64,000 bases of DNA from assembly GCF_002967765.1 (NCBI RefSeq), contig NZ_PUHY01000012.1, positions 62,001 through 126,000 of the forward strand, in the 5' to 3' direction. The translations under genes and the position numbers were made by a program. Below the pieces are notes generated by a model. The model did not search any database and was not told where the DNA came from. It was given only the letters and a program-made list of their open reading frames with translations. Shown piece after piece: positions 1-9,009 of this stretch. The stretch's first letter is position 1. Each line of letters begins with the position of its first letter. This stretch comes from Blastopirellula marina. GTDB lineage: Bacteria; Planctomycetota; Planctomycetia; Pirellulales; Pirellulaceae.

Positions 1-117
1 TCCGCTTCCCGTGGATCGCTCGATGCGACAAGTGGGGCGGCCTTCTTCGAGCGACAACGACACTTTCGATCGACGACGTTCAACCAATCCGGGACTGCCG
101 TGCCAGCCAAGAAGTAG
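1..117 (+). CDS. C-terminal fragment of a CDS cut by the left window edge (tentative)
   Basis: Frame 1 is open from the first base to a TAG at 115-117, giving 38 codons that end in VPAKK. The start lies outside the window. No domain can be recognised in so short a tail. It would converge on the oxidoreductase gene that ends at 246, with a hairpin terminator between them. The reading is tentative, because a 38-codon open stretch can occur by chance. Confidence 0.3.
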   Translation, partial: SASRGSLDATSGAAFFERQRHFRSTTFNQSGTAVPAKK

Positions 118-180
118 GGGCGGTCGATGAATCTTCGTCCGTGGGCTAAGTAATTCATGCTACTATCTTTGCCGACCAAT

Positions 181-214
181 AAAAAAGGGAAAGGGCAATC
201 GCTTACCCTTTCCC
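181..214 (-). terminator. Rho-independent terminator of the Gfo/Idh/MocA gene
   Basis: On the minus strand a 9-bp perfect stem (GGGAAAGGG at 187-195 paired with CCCTTTCCC at 206-214, 10-nt loop) is followed by a run of six T (A6 at 181-186 on the plus strand). It lies about 30 bases past the stop codon of the minus-strand oxidoreductase gene. Confidence 0.75.
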
Positions 215-245
215 CATGTTTCATCGAAACTTGGCTGGTGATCGC

Positions 246-1385
246 TTACACGTCTTTCCAACACTTTTCGGCAGCACTGGCCAAAACGGCATCACACACT
301 TTGGCGGTTTCCAGGGCACTACGGAAGGTTGGCTCGCATGGCTTGCCTTCTTGCAGGCTCTTAAGGAAGTCGGCGACCTGATGCACAAAGCTGTGTTCGT
401 AACCGATGATCAAGCCGGGGACCCACCAGTGATCCATGTAGGGGTGTTCGCCGTCGGTGACGTGAATGGTGCGCCAACCTCGGACTTCTCCTTCGTCGGC
501 ATGATCGAAGTATTCGAGACGATTCAAGTCGTGCAGATCCCAGCGAATCGAAGCGTGTTCGCCATTGATCTCGAACGTGTAAAGCGCCTTATGCCCACGT
601 GCATAACGGGTCGACTCAAACAAACCGAGCGAACCGTTATCGAAATGGCAGAAGAAGGTACATGCGTCATCGATCGTGACCGGTTCCTTCTTACCGGTAC
701 CACTGTGCATACGCTCCTTGACGAACGTTTCGGTCATGGCACTGACGTCTTTGATATTGCCGTTGAGCCAAATGGCCGTATCAATACAGTGCGCTAAAAG
801 GTCGCCCGTCACACCCGAACCAGCGGCTGCGGCATCTAAACGCCAAAGTCCGGCACCGCCTTGGGGGACGTCGGCATTGATCGTCCAGTCTTGCAGGAAA
901 TTAGCGCGGTAGTGGAAGATTTTGCCGAGCTTGCCACTATCGATGATCTTCTTGGCCAGCGAAACGGCCGGTAAGCGGCGATAGTTGTACCAGATCGTGT
1001 TGGCCACGCCGGCGTCTTCGACCGCCTTGACCATTTCTTCCCCTTCGGCCGCGGTGCGTCCGATCGGCTTTTCGCACAAAACCATCTTGCCCGCCTTGGC
1101 GGCGGCAATCGAAATCGGCGCGTGCGTGTCGTTCGGAGTGCAGATATCGATCGCATCGATGTCATCGCGTGCGATTAGCTTTTCCCAATCGGTCTCGTAC
1201 GACTCGTATCCCCATTGTTCGGCGAACGCTTTGGTCTTTTCTTCGCTACGACCACACACGGCCTTTAAGACCGGTTGGTAATCGAGTTCTGGAAAGAAGT
1301 CAGGGACACGTTTGTAACCGTTAGTGTGTGTACGACCCATGAAGCCGTAACCGACAAGGCCGATACGAAGTGGTTTCTTTGCCAT
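246..1385 (-). CDS. Gfo/Idh/MocA family NAD(P)-dependent oxidoreductase
   Basis: A 379-residue cytoplasmic dehydrogenase of the Gfo/Idh/MocA family, which oxidises or reduces sugars and inositols with NAD(P). The N-terminal Rossmann fold shows the dinucleotide loop [10 protein letters not shown] at about residues 9-18 and the family signature CEKPIGR near residue 104, whose lysine is the usual catalytic residue. The C-terminal half matches the substrate-binding alpha/beta domain. There is no signal peptide, so it acts inside the cell, unlike the Tat-type homologue at 27024. A GGGAG sequence about 9 bases before the ATG supports the start. The TIM-barrel gene just upstream on the same strand (77-bp gap) suggests a shared sugar-catabolic operon. 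The exact substrate cannot be read from the sequence. Confidence 0.9.
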   Translation of the reverse strand: MAKKPLRIGLVGYGFMGRTHTNGYKRVPDFFPELDYQPVLKAVCGRSEEKTKAFAEQWGYESYETDWEKLIARDDIDAIDICTPNDTHAPISIAAAKAGKMVLCEKPIGRTAAEGEEMVKAVEDAGVANTIWYNYRRLPAVSLAKKIIDSGKLGKIFHYRANFLQDWTINADVPQGGAGLWRLDAAAAGSGVTGDLLAHCIDTAIWLNGNIKDVSAMTETFVKERMHSGTGKKEPVTIDDACTFFCHFDNGSLGLFESTRYARGHKALYTFEINGEHASIRWDLHDLNRLEYFDHADEGEVRGWRTIHVTDGEHPYMDHWWVPGLIIGYEHSFVHQVADFLKSLQEGKPCEPTFRSALETAKVCDAVLASAAEKCWKDV

Positions 1386-1461
1386 GGAGGTATTCTCCCA
1401 GAGGAAAGCGCGAAGGCAATTCGCGCGTGGGGTGATAGTTGGAAGGGCTTTCGGCGGAGAA

Positions 1462-2496
1462 CTAGTTCCAGCCGCACTGGTCGCGGACCTTGATCATCGC
1501 ATCCAGAATTGTGTTCCAGGTCTCTTGTTTCTCGAGCATTTCGTTCGGGAACATACAACCGTCCCAGCAAATGTGCTTGATGCCGCGGTCTTGCGCGCCT
1601 TCGAGCCAGTACTTACTGCACTTCACGATATCGAGTTTGCCGTTGGGATCGTCGGCAGGACAGTGGCGTCCGGTCTTATCGTGCGAGCCGGTTCCATGTA
1701 CGCTTCCGTCGTTCTGAGCGACGTGGAAGTCGATGGTCCACTTCCGCAAAGCGTTGGTCATCTCAGTGTATGCGGCCCAGAACTCTTCTTCGGTGTAGCC
1801 TTCCTTAAGTAATGCGTGCTCAGGCGCGTTGTAACCCATGAGGTACAAATAGGTGTGCGCCAAGTCGGCCTGGAAACCAACCGTTTCTGGCATCCCGACT
1901 GCCTCGAGCAGTTCGATGATATTCTTCCAGGAATGCATCGCCCCCCAACAGATCTCACCTTCAGCTGCCAGGCGCTCACCGTTGTCGGCGGCCACCTTAC
2001 CAGCTTCTTGGAAGGTTTCCGCAATTTTGGCTGTGTTGCCGGCAGGATCAGCAGACCATGCTTCCACACCGGAAGCGGAATCAATCCGGATTACGCCATA
2101 CTGCCGCACGCCATGTTCGTTGAAGATCTTGGCAATGCGGCAAGCCTTCTTCACTGCGAGCACGAAGTTACTTCGTTCTTCGTCAGTCCCCATCGCCGGA
2201 CCGCCGACGGTGCCGGGCCAGATTGGCGCTACTAACGATCCGATTTTCAGATTGTGCGAAGCAACGAGGTCAGCGATTCGCTTCAATTCGTCGTCGGAAG
2301 CATCGGGATCAGTGTGAGGGTGAAACAGGAAGTAGTCGATCCCATCGAATTTGATGCCGTCGACTTCGGCTCCCGCGGTCAGTTCGAGCATGCGTTCCAA
2401 GCTAATCGGAGGATGGTCGGTCCCTTCTTCCTTACCAACCAAACCAGGCCACATGGCGTTATGAAGTTTCGGGGACGAGTAGGGATGCTCGCTCAT
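1462..2496 (-). CDS. Xylose-isomerase-like TIM-barrel protein (sugar phosphate isomerase/epimerase family)
   Basis: A 344-residue protein of the AP-endonuclease-2/xylose-isomerase-like TIM-barrel superfamily. Acidic and histidine residues expected for divalent metal binding sit at strand ends, for example in [24 protein letters not shown] and DFHVAQND. Such proteins isomerise or epimerise keto-sugars. It lies directly upstream of the Gfo/Idh/MocA dehydrogenase on the same strand, a pairing common in planctomycete sugar or inositol catabolism, so the two probably act in sequence. No signal peptide is present. The substrate is unknown. Confidence 0.85.
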   Translation of the reverse strand: MSEHPYSSPKLHNAMWPGLVGKEEGTDHPPISLERMLELTAGAEVDGIKFDGIDYFLFHPHTDPDASDDELKRIADLVASHNLKIGSLVAPIWPGTVGGPAMGTDEERSNFVLAVKKACRIAKIFNEHGVRQYGVIRIDSASGVEAWSADPAGNTAKIAETFQEAGKVAADNGERLAAEGEICWGAMHSWKNIIELLEAVGMPETVGFQADLAHTYLYLMGYNAPEHALLKEGYTEEEFWAAYTEMTNALRKWTIDFHVAQNDGSVHGTGSHDKTGRHCPADDPNGKLDIVKCSKYWLEGAQDRGIKHICWDGCMFPNEMLEKQETWNTILDAMIKVRDQCGWN

Positions 2497-2990
2497 GAGG
2501 TGGACTCCAATGGAGATTGTCTGCGGTTAAGGTTGAAAAGTATTTCTCCATGAGACATCCGCTCACCAAGAGCAGGATGAACCACGGACGAGGCTTGCTT
2601 ACTGAAAACGTTTGGCCAGTTGGCCGCTTCTTCGAAGGCTTTGATTAGCATGAGTCGCACCCGACTCGACCTGCGCCGGTGGTCGAAGCAAAGTCCCATT
2701 GGGCGATGCTCTCGATCATCTCAGTCAGTCACTTCGGTGCGAATCGCGATCGGGTAGGAAGGGGTCGCAGCACCGACTTGCATATCAATCGAATTGAATG
2801 AGTACAGTGGGTGCACGATGCCGCATAGGAAATCGCCAGTTTTAACAAGTTTTATTCCGCTGACAAGTAAATGCGGTTGATTTCACCGCGTCAGTGCTGG
2901 AAAGCAGAGCCTAATCTCCTTATGTTAGCGGATGATCCTCCTTTATCGCCAAAGCTACTTGAGAGACGCAAGCAAGACGGAGCTGCCATC
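2497..2990. promoter_or_regulatory. Divergent intergenic region between the TIM-barrel and DUF4432 genes
   Basis: This 494-base spacer separates divergently transcribed sugar-metabolism genes and must carry both promoters. The last 120 bases are AT-rich and hold TTAACA at about 2846 as a weak -35 candidate, without a convincing -10. I see no RNA gene or strong hairpin here. Short open frames in the region lack recognisable domains. Confidence 0.4.
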
Positions 2991-4145
2991 ATGAGTAATC
3001 GTTGGATCCTGAGTGAATACGATGTGGAATCGGCCTTCCAACAACCAGCCCCATTTCTCAAGACTCTCAAGTCGCATGGTCTGGCGGTGACGCACACTCG
3101 CTTGATCGGAGGCCGCCGCGATGGGGTTGAGCTGCTTACCGTTAACAACGGCGATTTCTCCTTTACGACCATCCCAACCCGTGGCATGGGCATTCATCAA
3201 GCCAAACACGGCGACACGCAACTTGGTTGGACGTCGCCGGTGGAAGGCCCTGTTCATCCGCGGTTTGTCCCCCTTTCCGAGCCAAGTGGTCTCGGGTGGC
3301 TAGATGGCATGGACGAGCTGATCGTTCGTTGTGGACTAGAGAGTAACGGCGCTCCCGAATTCGATTCGGAAACCAATCGTCTGAAGTATGGACTCCATGG
3401 TCGGATCGCGAATCAACCGACTGAAGATGTCGTGGTTGAAGTTTCCGAAGATGGCGAACTCTGCATCAGTGGCGAAGTTCGCGAGACACGCTTCCTATGT
3501 TACAACGTCGCGATGAAAACCGAGATACGCACGAAAGATGGCGAGAACGGTTTCCGCATTCGCGATAGCATCATCAATCGCTCGGCCCAGGCTACCACGG
3601 CTCAGATGCTTTACCACATCAATCTCGGCGCACCAATCCTGGGCGAGGGGGCGTCGGTCGTTTGCCCGGCGGTTGAAGTTTGTCCGCGTAACGATCACGC
3701 GGCAACGGGAATCAAGCAGTGGTCGCAGTACGCCGGCCCAACCAACGGGTTTGTCGAGCAAGTTTACTTCATGCAACTGGCGGCAGACGACAAGGGACAA
3801 ACGTGTGCCCTGTTAAAGAATGCAGCAGGGGACAAGGGCGTGTCGATCCACTTCAACATCAAGCAGCTTCCATACTTTATTATCTGGAAGAATACGGCTG
3901 CCACGGAAGATGGCTACGTCACCGGATTGGAGCCCGCCACAAACTTCCCCAATCCTCGATCGTTCGAAGAAAAGCATGATCGTGTGATCAAGTTGGCGCC
4001 AAAGGCGACGTATGACATCGATCTGGCTCTGCAATTTCATCCCGACTCGGCCAGCGTCGAAGCAGTCGAGAAAGGCATTAGTGACTTAGCTTTCGCCACC
4101 GATGCTAAGGTACACGCAACTCCGCAGGCCAACTGGTGTAGCTAA
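2991..4145 (+). CDS. DUF4432 family, aldose 1-epimerase-like protein
   Basis: The ATG at 2991 is preferred, with GGAG at 2979-2982, and gives 384 residues. The frame is open further upstream to 2871, but that leader looks non-coding. The protein resembles the DUF4432 branch of the galactose-mutarotase-like beta-sandwich superfamily. Typical traits are the RGMGI segment near residue 65, conserved histidines such as in LYHINLG, and a C-terminal GLEPATNFPN motif. A role in anomer interconversion or recognition of a sugar or sugar acid is inferred from the fold. The divergent TIM-barrel and dehydrogenase genes make a common sugar pathway plausible. No export signal is visible. Confidence 0.8.
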   Translation: MSNRWILSEYDVESAFQQPAPFLKTLKSHGLAVTHTRLIGGRRDGVELLTVNNGDFSFTTIPTRGMGIHQAKHGDTQLGWTSPVEGPVHPRFVPLSEPSGLGWLDGMDELIVRCGLESNGAPEFDSETNRLKYGLHGRIANQPTEDVVVEVSEDGELCISGEVRETRFLCYNVAMKTEIRTKDGENGFRIRDSIINRSAQATTAQMLYHINLGAPILGEGASVVCPAVEVCPRNDHAATGIKQWSQYAGPTNGFVEQVYFMQLAADDKGQTCALLKNAAGDKGVSIHFNIKQLPYFIIWKNTAATEDGYVTGLEPATNFPNPRSFEEKHDRVIKLAPKATYDIDLALQFHPDSASVEAVEKGISDLAFATDAKVHATPQANWCS

Positions 4146-4148
4146 TGG

Positions 4149-5180
4149 CTACTCAGCGAGCGGCGGCTGGCTGACTAACGCGCGCTGCGTTTCGATCACG
4201 CGAATCGCCTGCTGCTTATCCATGGTTAAGTAGCGATCACGTCCCTTCTCTTCGGGAACGAATCGTGTGAATCCGTCCTTGTCGACCGAGACCCTCCCAG
4301 GCTCAGAAAGTCCAAAATAATCGTCTTCTGGGCGGACCGCGTAGAGAACACTAGTCAAGTCCCATGTTGGGCGATCATGATTCGGCCCGCTATGCAGAAG
4401 ATACGACTCTCGCACGATGTGATGGGGAACATAGTCGAAATCACGGGCAATGCTTTCACGTGGGTATGGTGCAGCGATGCCAATCAAAAAGTCGCTCCAA
4501 ACGACCGGCGAATCTGGAGGCCACTTCGCCGCAAAACGCTGCATCGAGTCGATGCCGTTTCTCACGTTCGCTTCCAGAAAGTGTTCGTTTCCTTTGACGG
4601 GGCGAAATGCGCCCGCCATGACGGAAGTTAGTCGAACCTTTTGACGAATCAGTTCTTTCCCGGTCAGCGGACTAATCTCATCGGCTTCTGACTCGACTAA
4701 CTCGGCCAAGTTCGCGGCCAGGCCAACCTGGATTAGAACTACTGACTTGTCCTGTGCCTCGGCCAATGCTCGTCGCAGCACAGCGACTGCATCTGGGGCA
4801 TTGTCACTTGATAAAAGATCGTGAGGATAGCGAAACTCACGGCCATCTTTTGTTTTCCCGAGCTTTAAGTACTTGCTGTCCCGCTTCTGGGCATCGCGTG
4901 TGACGCCGATTGGAATGTCACCACGTCCATAGAACGTATTCACAGCATCAACGAATGGCGCGGTGAGCGGATTAATCTTAGAAATCGTAACCGCTTTGAG
5001 TTCGCATTCTTTGCGATCGGCCAGGGCGTGCAGCATCGCCAGAGCCAGAACATCGTCGACATCGCCGGAGATATCGGTGTCGAAAATCACTGGAATCGGC
5101 TCTGACGCCGCTACGTTGGAAATTCCGGCGAAGGTAACCAACAAAGAAAGCAGGGCAGGGGCGAGATAGGTTCGGAGCAT
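4149..5180 (-). CDS. Secreted nucleoside hydrolase-like protein
   Basis: A 343-residue protein from the ATG at 5180 (the frame extends to 5213). A signal peptide (MLRTYLAPALLSLLVTF, cleaved near AAS) precedes the calcium-binding signature of inosine-uridine nucleoside hydrolases, DTDISGDVDD at residues 34-43, which supplies the catalytic base and metal ligands. The middle retains the family layout. The usual late active-site histidine is not obvious, so activity is less certain than the fold. Export points to scavenging of nucleosides in the periplasm. The gene converges on the DUF4432 gene with only 3 bases between the stops. The spacing to the upstream methyltransferase gene (5241-5957) is 60 bases, so they may be co-transcribed. 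Confidence 0.8.
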   Translation of the reverse strand: MLRTYLAPALLSLLVTFAGISNVAASEPIPVIFDTDISGDVDDVLALAMLHALADRKECELKAVTISKINPLTAPFVDAVNTFYGRGDIPIGVTRDAQKRDSKYLKLGKTKDGREFRYPHDLLSSDNAPDAVAVLRRALAEAQDKSVVLIQVGLAANLAELVESEADEISPLTGKELIRQKVRLTSVMAGAFRPVKGNEHFLEANVRNGIDSMQRFAAKWPPDSPVVWSDFLIGIAAPYPRESIARDFDYVPHHIVRESYLLHSGPNHDRPTWDLTSVLYAVRPEDDYFGLSEPGRVSVDKDGFTRFVPEEKGRDRYLTMDKQQAIRVIETQRALVSQPPLAE

Positions 5181-5240
5181 CGATGCACTTCTGACGAATA
5201 CATGGTGGGGCATACGGGGAAGGGAGGATTAGCCTCAATC

Positions 5241-5957
5241 CTACTTCACGGCGCAGTACGCGCCAAAGCAGGCATTCATGTGCAGCACATCGACTCGCCA
5301 GAAGCCCACCTCTCGGCAAAGGTTCAGTTGGTACGCGAGACTCCGCGGGGTGTCTTCTTTCTCGATATAGTCGAATACCGTCTTGCGATACTCATCATCG
5401 CGTAACTGCCGCAGGTAGTCACCGTAACGATTCCACTGAACTTGCTGAACAGCAGGAACGTCTTGCCCCATCAAATCGCTAACCAACAAGATCCCGCCGG
5501 TCTTCATCGTGCGATAGATCTTGGTAAAAGTCCGCTTCCAATCGTCGTCTTCGCGCAAATGATGCAGCACGGCAGCTGCCATGACGATGTCGTACGAATC
5601 GCTTGGGAGCGTCACGTGGCGAATGTCACCGCAATGCGTTTCGACATGATTGGCGTTGCTCTCGCTCAAACGCTCTGCAGCTCGGGTTAACATCGATTGG
5701 CTTAGATCGACAAGCGTGCAGTCAAGCCCTGGCTTTTGCTTCAGCAACTGCAATGTGTAGTTGCCTGCACCACAGCCGATATCAAGCACCGAGTTGGCAT
5801 GAGGATGATGGGTGGCCGCAACCTGAGTGATTAGGTCGAGCACGAGAGGGGCATCCATCGTAGCCGACTGACCGGTTTCTAAATTCGAGAACCGCTCTAC
5901 ATCATTATCGAAACGGCTTCGAATCTCTTCGACCGTCGACTTTCGGATATCACTCAC
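5241..5957 (-). CDS. Class I SAM-dependent methyltransferase
   Basis: A cytoplasmic methyltransferase of 238 residues when started at the GTG at 5957, which has GAGG six bases upstream. An alternative TTG at 5969 has no better site. Motif I is VLDIGCGAGNYTL near residue 59, the acidic residue after strand 2 is in LVDLSQSML, and motif IV lies around YDIVMAAAVLHHL, the pattern of small-molecule type 11/25 methyltransferases. The substrate cannot be deduced. It lies upstream of the nucleoside hydrolase gene on the same strand. Confidence 0.85.
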   Translation of the reverse strand: MSDIRKSTVEEIRSRFDNDVERFSNLETGQSATMDAPLVLDLITQVAATHHPHANSVLDIGCGAGNYTLQLLKQKPGLDCTLVDLSQSMLTRAAERLSESNANHVETHCGDIRHVTLPSDSYDIVMAAAVLHHLREDDDWKRTFTKIYRTMKTGGILLVSDLMGQDVPAVQQVQWNRYGDYLRQLRDDEYRKTVFDYIEKEDTPRSLAYQLNLCREVGFWRVDVLHMNACFGAYCAVK

Positions 5958-6099
5958 GCACCACCTCAATCGTTAGTAGGGAATTCAACCATAGGACCAC
6001 GTCGATCCCAATGAGGTTCACCGCGCGATGCAACCGTTATTGCCCGCACGAAGAGTTTCGCAATCGAACAAAGCGGAGACGTGCCAGCATCTTTTCTTC

Positions 6100-6128
6100 T
6101 TTTGATGATTACGCAAAGCCGATAAAAT
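6100..6128 (+). promoter_or_regulatory. Candidate sigma70-type promoter for glgC
   Basis: TTTTGA at 6100-6105 and TAAAAT at 6123-6128 are separated by exactly 17 bases, giving a plausible -35/-10 pair about 80 bases upstream of the glgC start. This is a match by eye to the general bacterial consensus. Planctomycete promoters are poorly characterised, so it is tentative. Confidence 0.35.
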
Positions 6129-6208
6129 GCAGCAGTCAATTCGGAGGACGCCCCCAACGCTTCCGCTCCTCTCCCCTTACCCCAATCATACCTTGAGGCA
6201 CGCGACGT

Positions 6209-7468
6209 ATGGAGAACGTACTCACCGTGATTCTTGCTGGCGGCAAAGGATCGCGTCTGGAACCGTTAACACGCGATCGAGCCAAACCGGCCGTTCCCTT
6301 TGGCGGCGTTTATCGCATCATCGATTTCGCTCTCTCGAACTGCTTGAATAGCGGTTTTCGCCAAATTCAGCTACTCACGCAATACAAAGCTCAGAGCTTG
6401 GATCGGCATACCAATGTCGGTTGGCAGCGGTACTTCTGCCGCGAATTGGGGGAATTCATCGATGTGGTGCCCCCGCAACAACGCATCGACGAACAGTGGT
6501 ACCAAGGGACTGCTGATGCGGTTTACCAAAACATCTATGCGATCGAAAAGCATCGCCCAAAGTACGTTGTCATCCTGGCCGGCGATCACATCTATAAGAT
6601 GAACTACGCCAGTATGCTCGACTTCCATATAGATAACGGAGCCGATTTAACTATCGGGGCATTGAAGACAACGATCGAAGAAGCCAAGGCATTTGGCGTC
6701 ATGCAGATCGATCGCCAGCAGCAAGTTCTCGGCTTTGAAGAAAAGTCCCCCACCCCGAAGACCATCCCAGGCGACGACGAACACTGCCTGGCTTCGATGG
6801 GCATCTATGTCTTCAATGCGTCATTCCTATTCGAGCAGCTCTGCCAAGATGCGACCAATCGCAAGAGTGCTCATGACTTCGGCCGTAACATTATTCCGTC
6901 GATCATCGACACGCATCGCGTCTATGCATTCCCATTCCGGGACGAAAATCGCAAGCAAGATGCTTACTGGCGAGACGTAGGTACCCTGGATGCTTATTAC
7001 GAAGCCAACATGGACCTCGTTTCGGTCGACCCACAGCTCAACATCTACGATGAAGCCTGGCCGCTAAGAACCTACCAACCAAACGTACCGCCACCGAAGT
7101 TTGTGTTCGGAGGCGAGAGCGATCCGCATCGTCGTGGTCACGCGATGGATAGTATCGTTTGCGGAGGTTCGATCATCTCAGGTGGCGAAGTCGAACACAG
7201 TATCATTGGCCCGCGCGTTCGCGTAAACAGCTTCTCCTCGGTTCACGATTCGATTTTGTTCGAGGGAGTAACCGTGGGACGACATTCGCAAATTCGGCGA
7301 GCGATTATCGACAAAGGGGTCAACATCCCTGCGGACACCCAAATCGGTTTTGACCTCGATCATGACCGCAGCCGCGGCTTCACAATCACCGAGTCTGGCT
7401 TGGTCGTGATCGCCAAGGAAGACTTAATCGAACCGATGATGACCAAGGGCACACCTCGAGTGGCCTAA
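6209..7468 (+). CDS. glgC: Glucose-1-phosphate adenylyltransferase (ADP-glucose pyrophosphorylase)
   Basis: Catalyses ATP + glucose-1-phosphate to ADP-glucose + PPi, the committed step of bacterial glycogen synthesis. The 419 residues are normal for GlgC. The N-terminal nucleotidyltransferase domain shows LAGGKGSRLEPLT and KPAVPFGG within residues 9-33, GTADAVYQN near 105, LAGDHIYKMNY near 120 and WRDVGTLDAYYEAN near 255. The C-terminal third is a left-handed beta-helix with the regulatory site found in GlgC proteins. No other glycogen gene is next to it, so it is probably monocistronic. A promoter candidate lies at 6100-6128. Confidence 0.95.
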   Translation: MENVLTVILAGGKGSRLEPLTRDRAKPAVPFGGVYRIIDFALSNCLNSGFRQIQLLTQYKAQSLDRHTNVGWQRYFCRELGEFIDVVPPQQRIDEQWYQGTADAVYQNIYAIEKHRPKYVVILAGDHIYKMNYASMLDFHIDNGADLTIGALKTTIEEAKAFGVMQIDRQQQVLGFEEKSPTPKTIPGDDEHCLASMGIYVFNASFLFEQLCQDATNRKSAHDFGRNIIPSIIDTHRVYAFPFRDENRKQDAYWRDVGTLDAYYEANMDLVSVDPQLNIYDEAWPLRTYQPNVPPPKFVFGGESDPHRRGHAMDSIVCGGSIISGGEVEHSIIGPRVRVNSFSSVHDSILFEGVTVGRHSQIRRAIIDKGVNIPADTQIGFDLDHDRSRGFTITESGLVVIAKEDLIEPMMTKGTPRVA

Positions 7469-7497
7469 GCCGCACCAGGCTGCTGTAGTGACTCGCG

Positions 7498-7588
7498 TTC
7501 ACACGGTCTCAAAAACTGCCATAGTTCGAATTTCGCGAAACTTCTAAACTGTTTCGCAAAGAGAACTTCCATCGCAAGACCGTGTGAA
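7498..7588. repeat. 12-bp perfect inverted repeat flanking the methyltransferase leader
   Basis: TTCACACGGTCT at 7498-7509 is the exact reverse complement of AGACCGTGTGAA at 7577-7588. The 67-base spacer contains a second palindrome, TTTCGCGAAA at 7531-7540. Each arm is also followed by a similar AACTGCCAT/AACTGCCATA sequence, so there is a direct-repeat element as well. The right arm ends 5 bases before the ATG of the DNA methyltransferase. The element could be an operator, a leader hairpin covering the start site, or part of a terminator for glgC. Confidence 0.6.
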
Positions 7589-7593
7589 CTGCC

Positions 7594-9006
7594 ATGATTC
7601 GCGTCAAGAGCCGTCAAAAGACCGAGTTCGGAGACTTTCAAACTCCCTCCGAACTCGCCGCTGCCGTCTGCCATCGCTTACAGGCCGACGGCGTTTCCCC
7701 TGCCTCCGTCTTGGAACCAACATGTGGGCAAGGCTTCTTTTTAGAGGCCGCCGCGCATCAGTTTCCCGAAGCGAAGCTGCTGATGGGGCGGGAATGGAAC
7801 GCCGATTACGTCGCTTCGGCTAGTTTGCGACTTGATGCGGCGAGTGATCGGCTCGACTTGGCTCAGGCCGATTTTTTCCAAGAAGACTGGCCGCAGCAGA
7901 TCGAATCACTGCCTGGTCCCGTTCTTATCCTTGGCAATCCCCCTTGGGTGACTAACTCTGAATTGGGTTCGCTAGGCAGTGGAAATCTTCCCACAAAGAG
8001 CAACTTCCAGAACGATCGTGGTATCGCTGCCAAGACGGGCAAAGCGAACTTCGATATCTCGCAGTGGATGATCACCCACTTGCTAGAGTCACTTGCCTCG
8101 CGCGGCGGGACCTTAGCCATGCTGTGTAAAACGGCTGTGGCTCGCAAGATCTTACTCCAAGCTTGGAAAGCATCTTTGCCGCTTGGCAAATGCTCGATAC
8201 GCGAGATCAACGCACGCAAACATTTCGGAGCGGCGGTTGATGCCTGCCTGCTGACCTGTGAGGTACGACTCGACAAGGAATCCCAATCATGTGATGTTTT
8301 TTCCAGTCTGGAAGCTACCGAGCCAACAACAACACTCGGGCACCACGAAGGCAACCTACTCGCTAATCGAGTTCAGTTCGATCGATACCGGCATTTGCTT
8401 GCTTCCCAACCAGGGCCTCGCTGGCGAAGCGGCATTAAGCATGATTGCCGCGATGTGATGCAATTCCGCCGCGAAGGATGGTCGTTGGTCAATGGCCTAG
8501 GGGAAGTGGTTGAACTGGAGGCCGATTATCTCTTTCCGCTGATGCCGGCCGGAGCAATCTTCCGCGGAGAAACTGACACACAGCAGATGGTTCTCGTTCC
8601 ACAATCACGTACCGGCGAGGATACCGCCAAGATCGAAGCCACCGCGCCGCGAACCTGGGCATACCTCCAGCGACACGCCGCGCGGTTGGCCGCCAGGAAG
8701 AGTTCGATCTATCGTGGCCGGCCTCCCTATTCGATATTTGGCATCGGCGAGTACTCGTTCGCCACGTGGAAGGTCGCGATCTCGGCGCTGCATAAGTCAC
8801 TCGCGTTTCGCGTGATCGGCCCCCAAGATCGCCGACCAGTGATGTTGGACGACACGACTTACTTTCTTTCGTTCCGTACCCGCAAAGCAGCCCAGACCGC
8901 AGCGAAACGATTGAACAGCGACGAAGTACGGTCTTTCTACGAAGCTTGGATCTTCTGGGATGCCAAACGTCCGATTACCAGCGAGATATTGCAGCGACTC
9001 GCCTGA
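7594..9006 (+). CDS. Solitary SAM-dependent DNA (adenine-N6-type) methyltransferase
   Basis: A 470-residue protein with the two hallmarks of N6-adenine/N4-cytosine DNA methyltransferases: the SAM-binding motif I EPTCGQGFF at residues 41-49 and the catalytic motif IV NPPW at 115-118. The N-terminus EFGDFQTP matches the FTP-type motif X start of gamma-class, Eco57I/TaqI-like enzymes. The C-terminal 200 residues would hold target recognition. No restriction endonuclease or specificity subunit lies nearby, so it looks like an orphan modification enzyme, although a role on RNA or another amino-group substrate cannot be excluded. No clear ribosome-binding site precedes the ATG. The leader instead carries the inverted repeat at 7498-7588. 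Confidence 0.75.
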   Translation: MIRVKSRQKTEFGDFQTPSELAAAVCHRLQADGVSPASVLEPTCGQGFFLEAAAHQFPEAKLLMGREWNADYVASASLRLDAASDRLDLAQADFFQEDWPQQIESLPGPVLILGNPPWVTNSELGSLGSGNLPTKSNFQNDRGIAAKTGKANFDISQWMITHLLESLASRGGTLAMLCKTAVARKILLQAWKASLPLGKCSIREINARKHFGAAVDACLLTCEVRLDKESQSCDVFSSLEATEPTTTLGHHEGNLLANRVQFDRYRHLLASQPGPRWRSGIKHDCRDVMQFRREGWSLVNGLGEVVELEADYLFPLMPAGAIFRGETDTQQMVLVPQSRTGEDTAKIEATAPRTWAYLQRHAARLAARKSSIYRGRPPYSIFGIGEYSFATWKVAISALHKSLAFRVIGPQDRRPVMLDDTTYFLSFRTRKAAQTAAKRLNSDEVRSFYEAWIFWDAKRPITSEILQRLA

Positions 9007-9009
9007 GTA

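Noticed and set aside
216-797. 193-codon plus-strand frame over the Gfo/Idh/MocA gene
   Set aside because: It is the antisense of a well-supported oxidoreductase and shows no domain.
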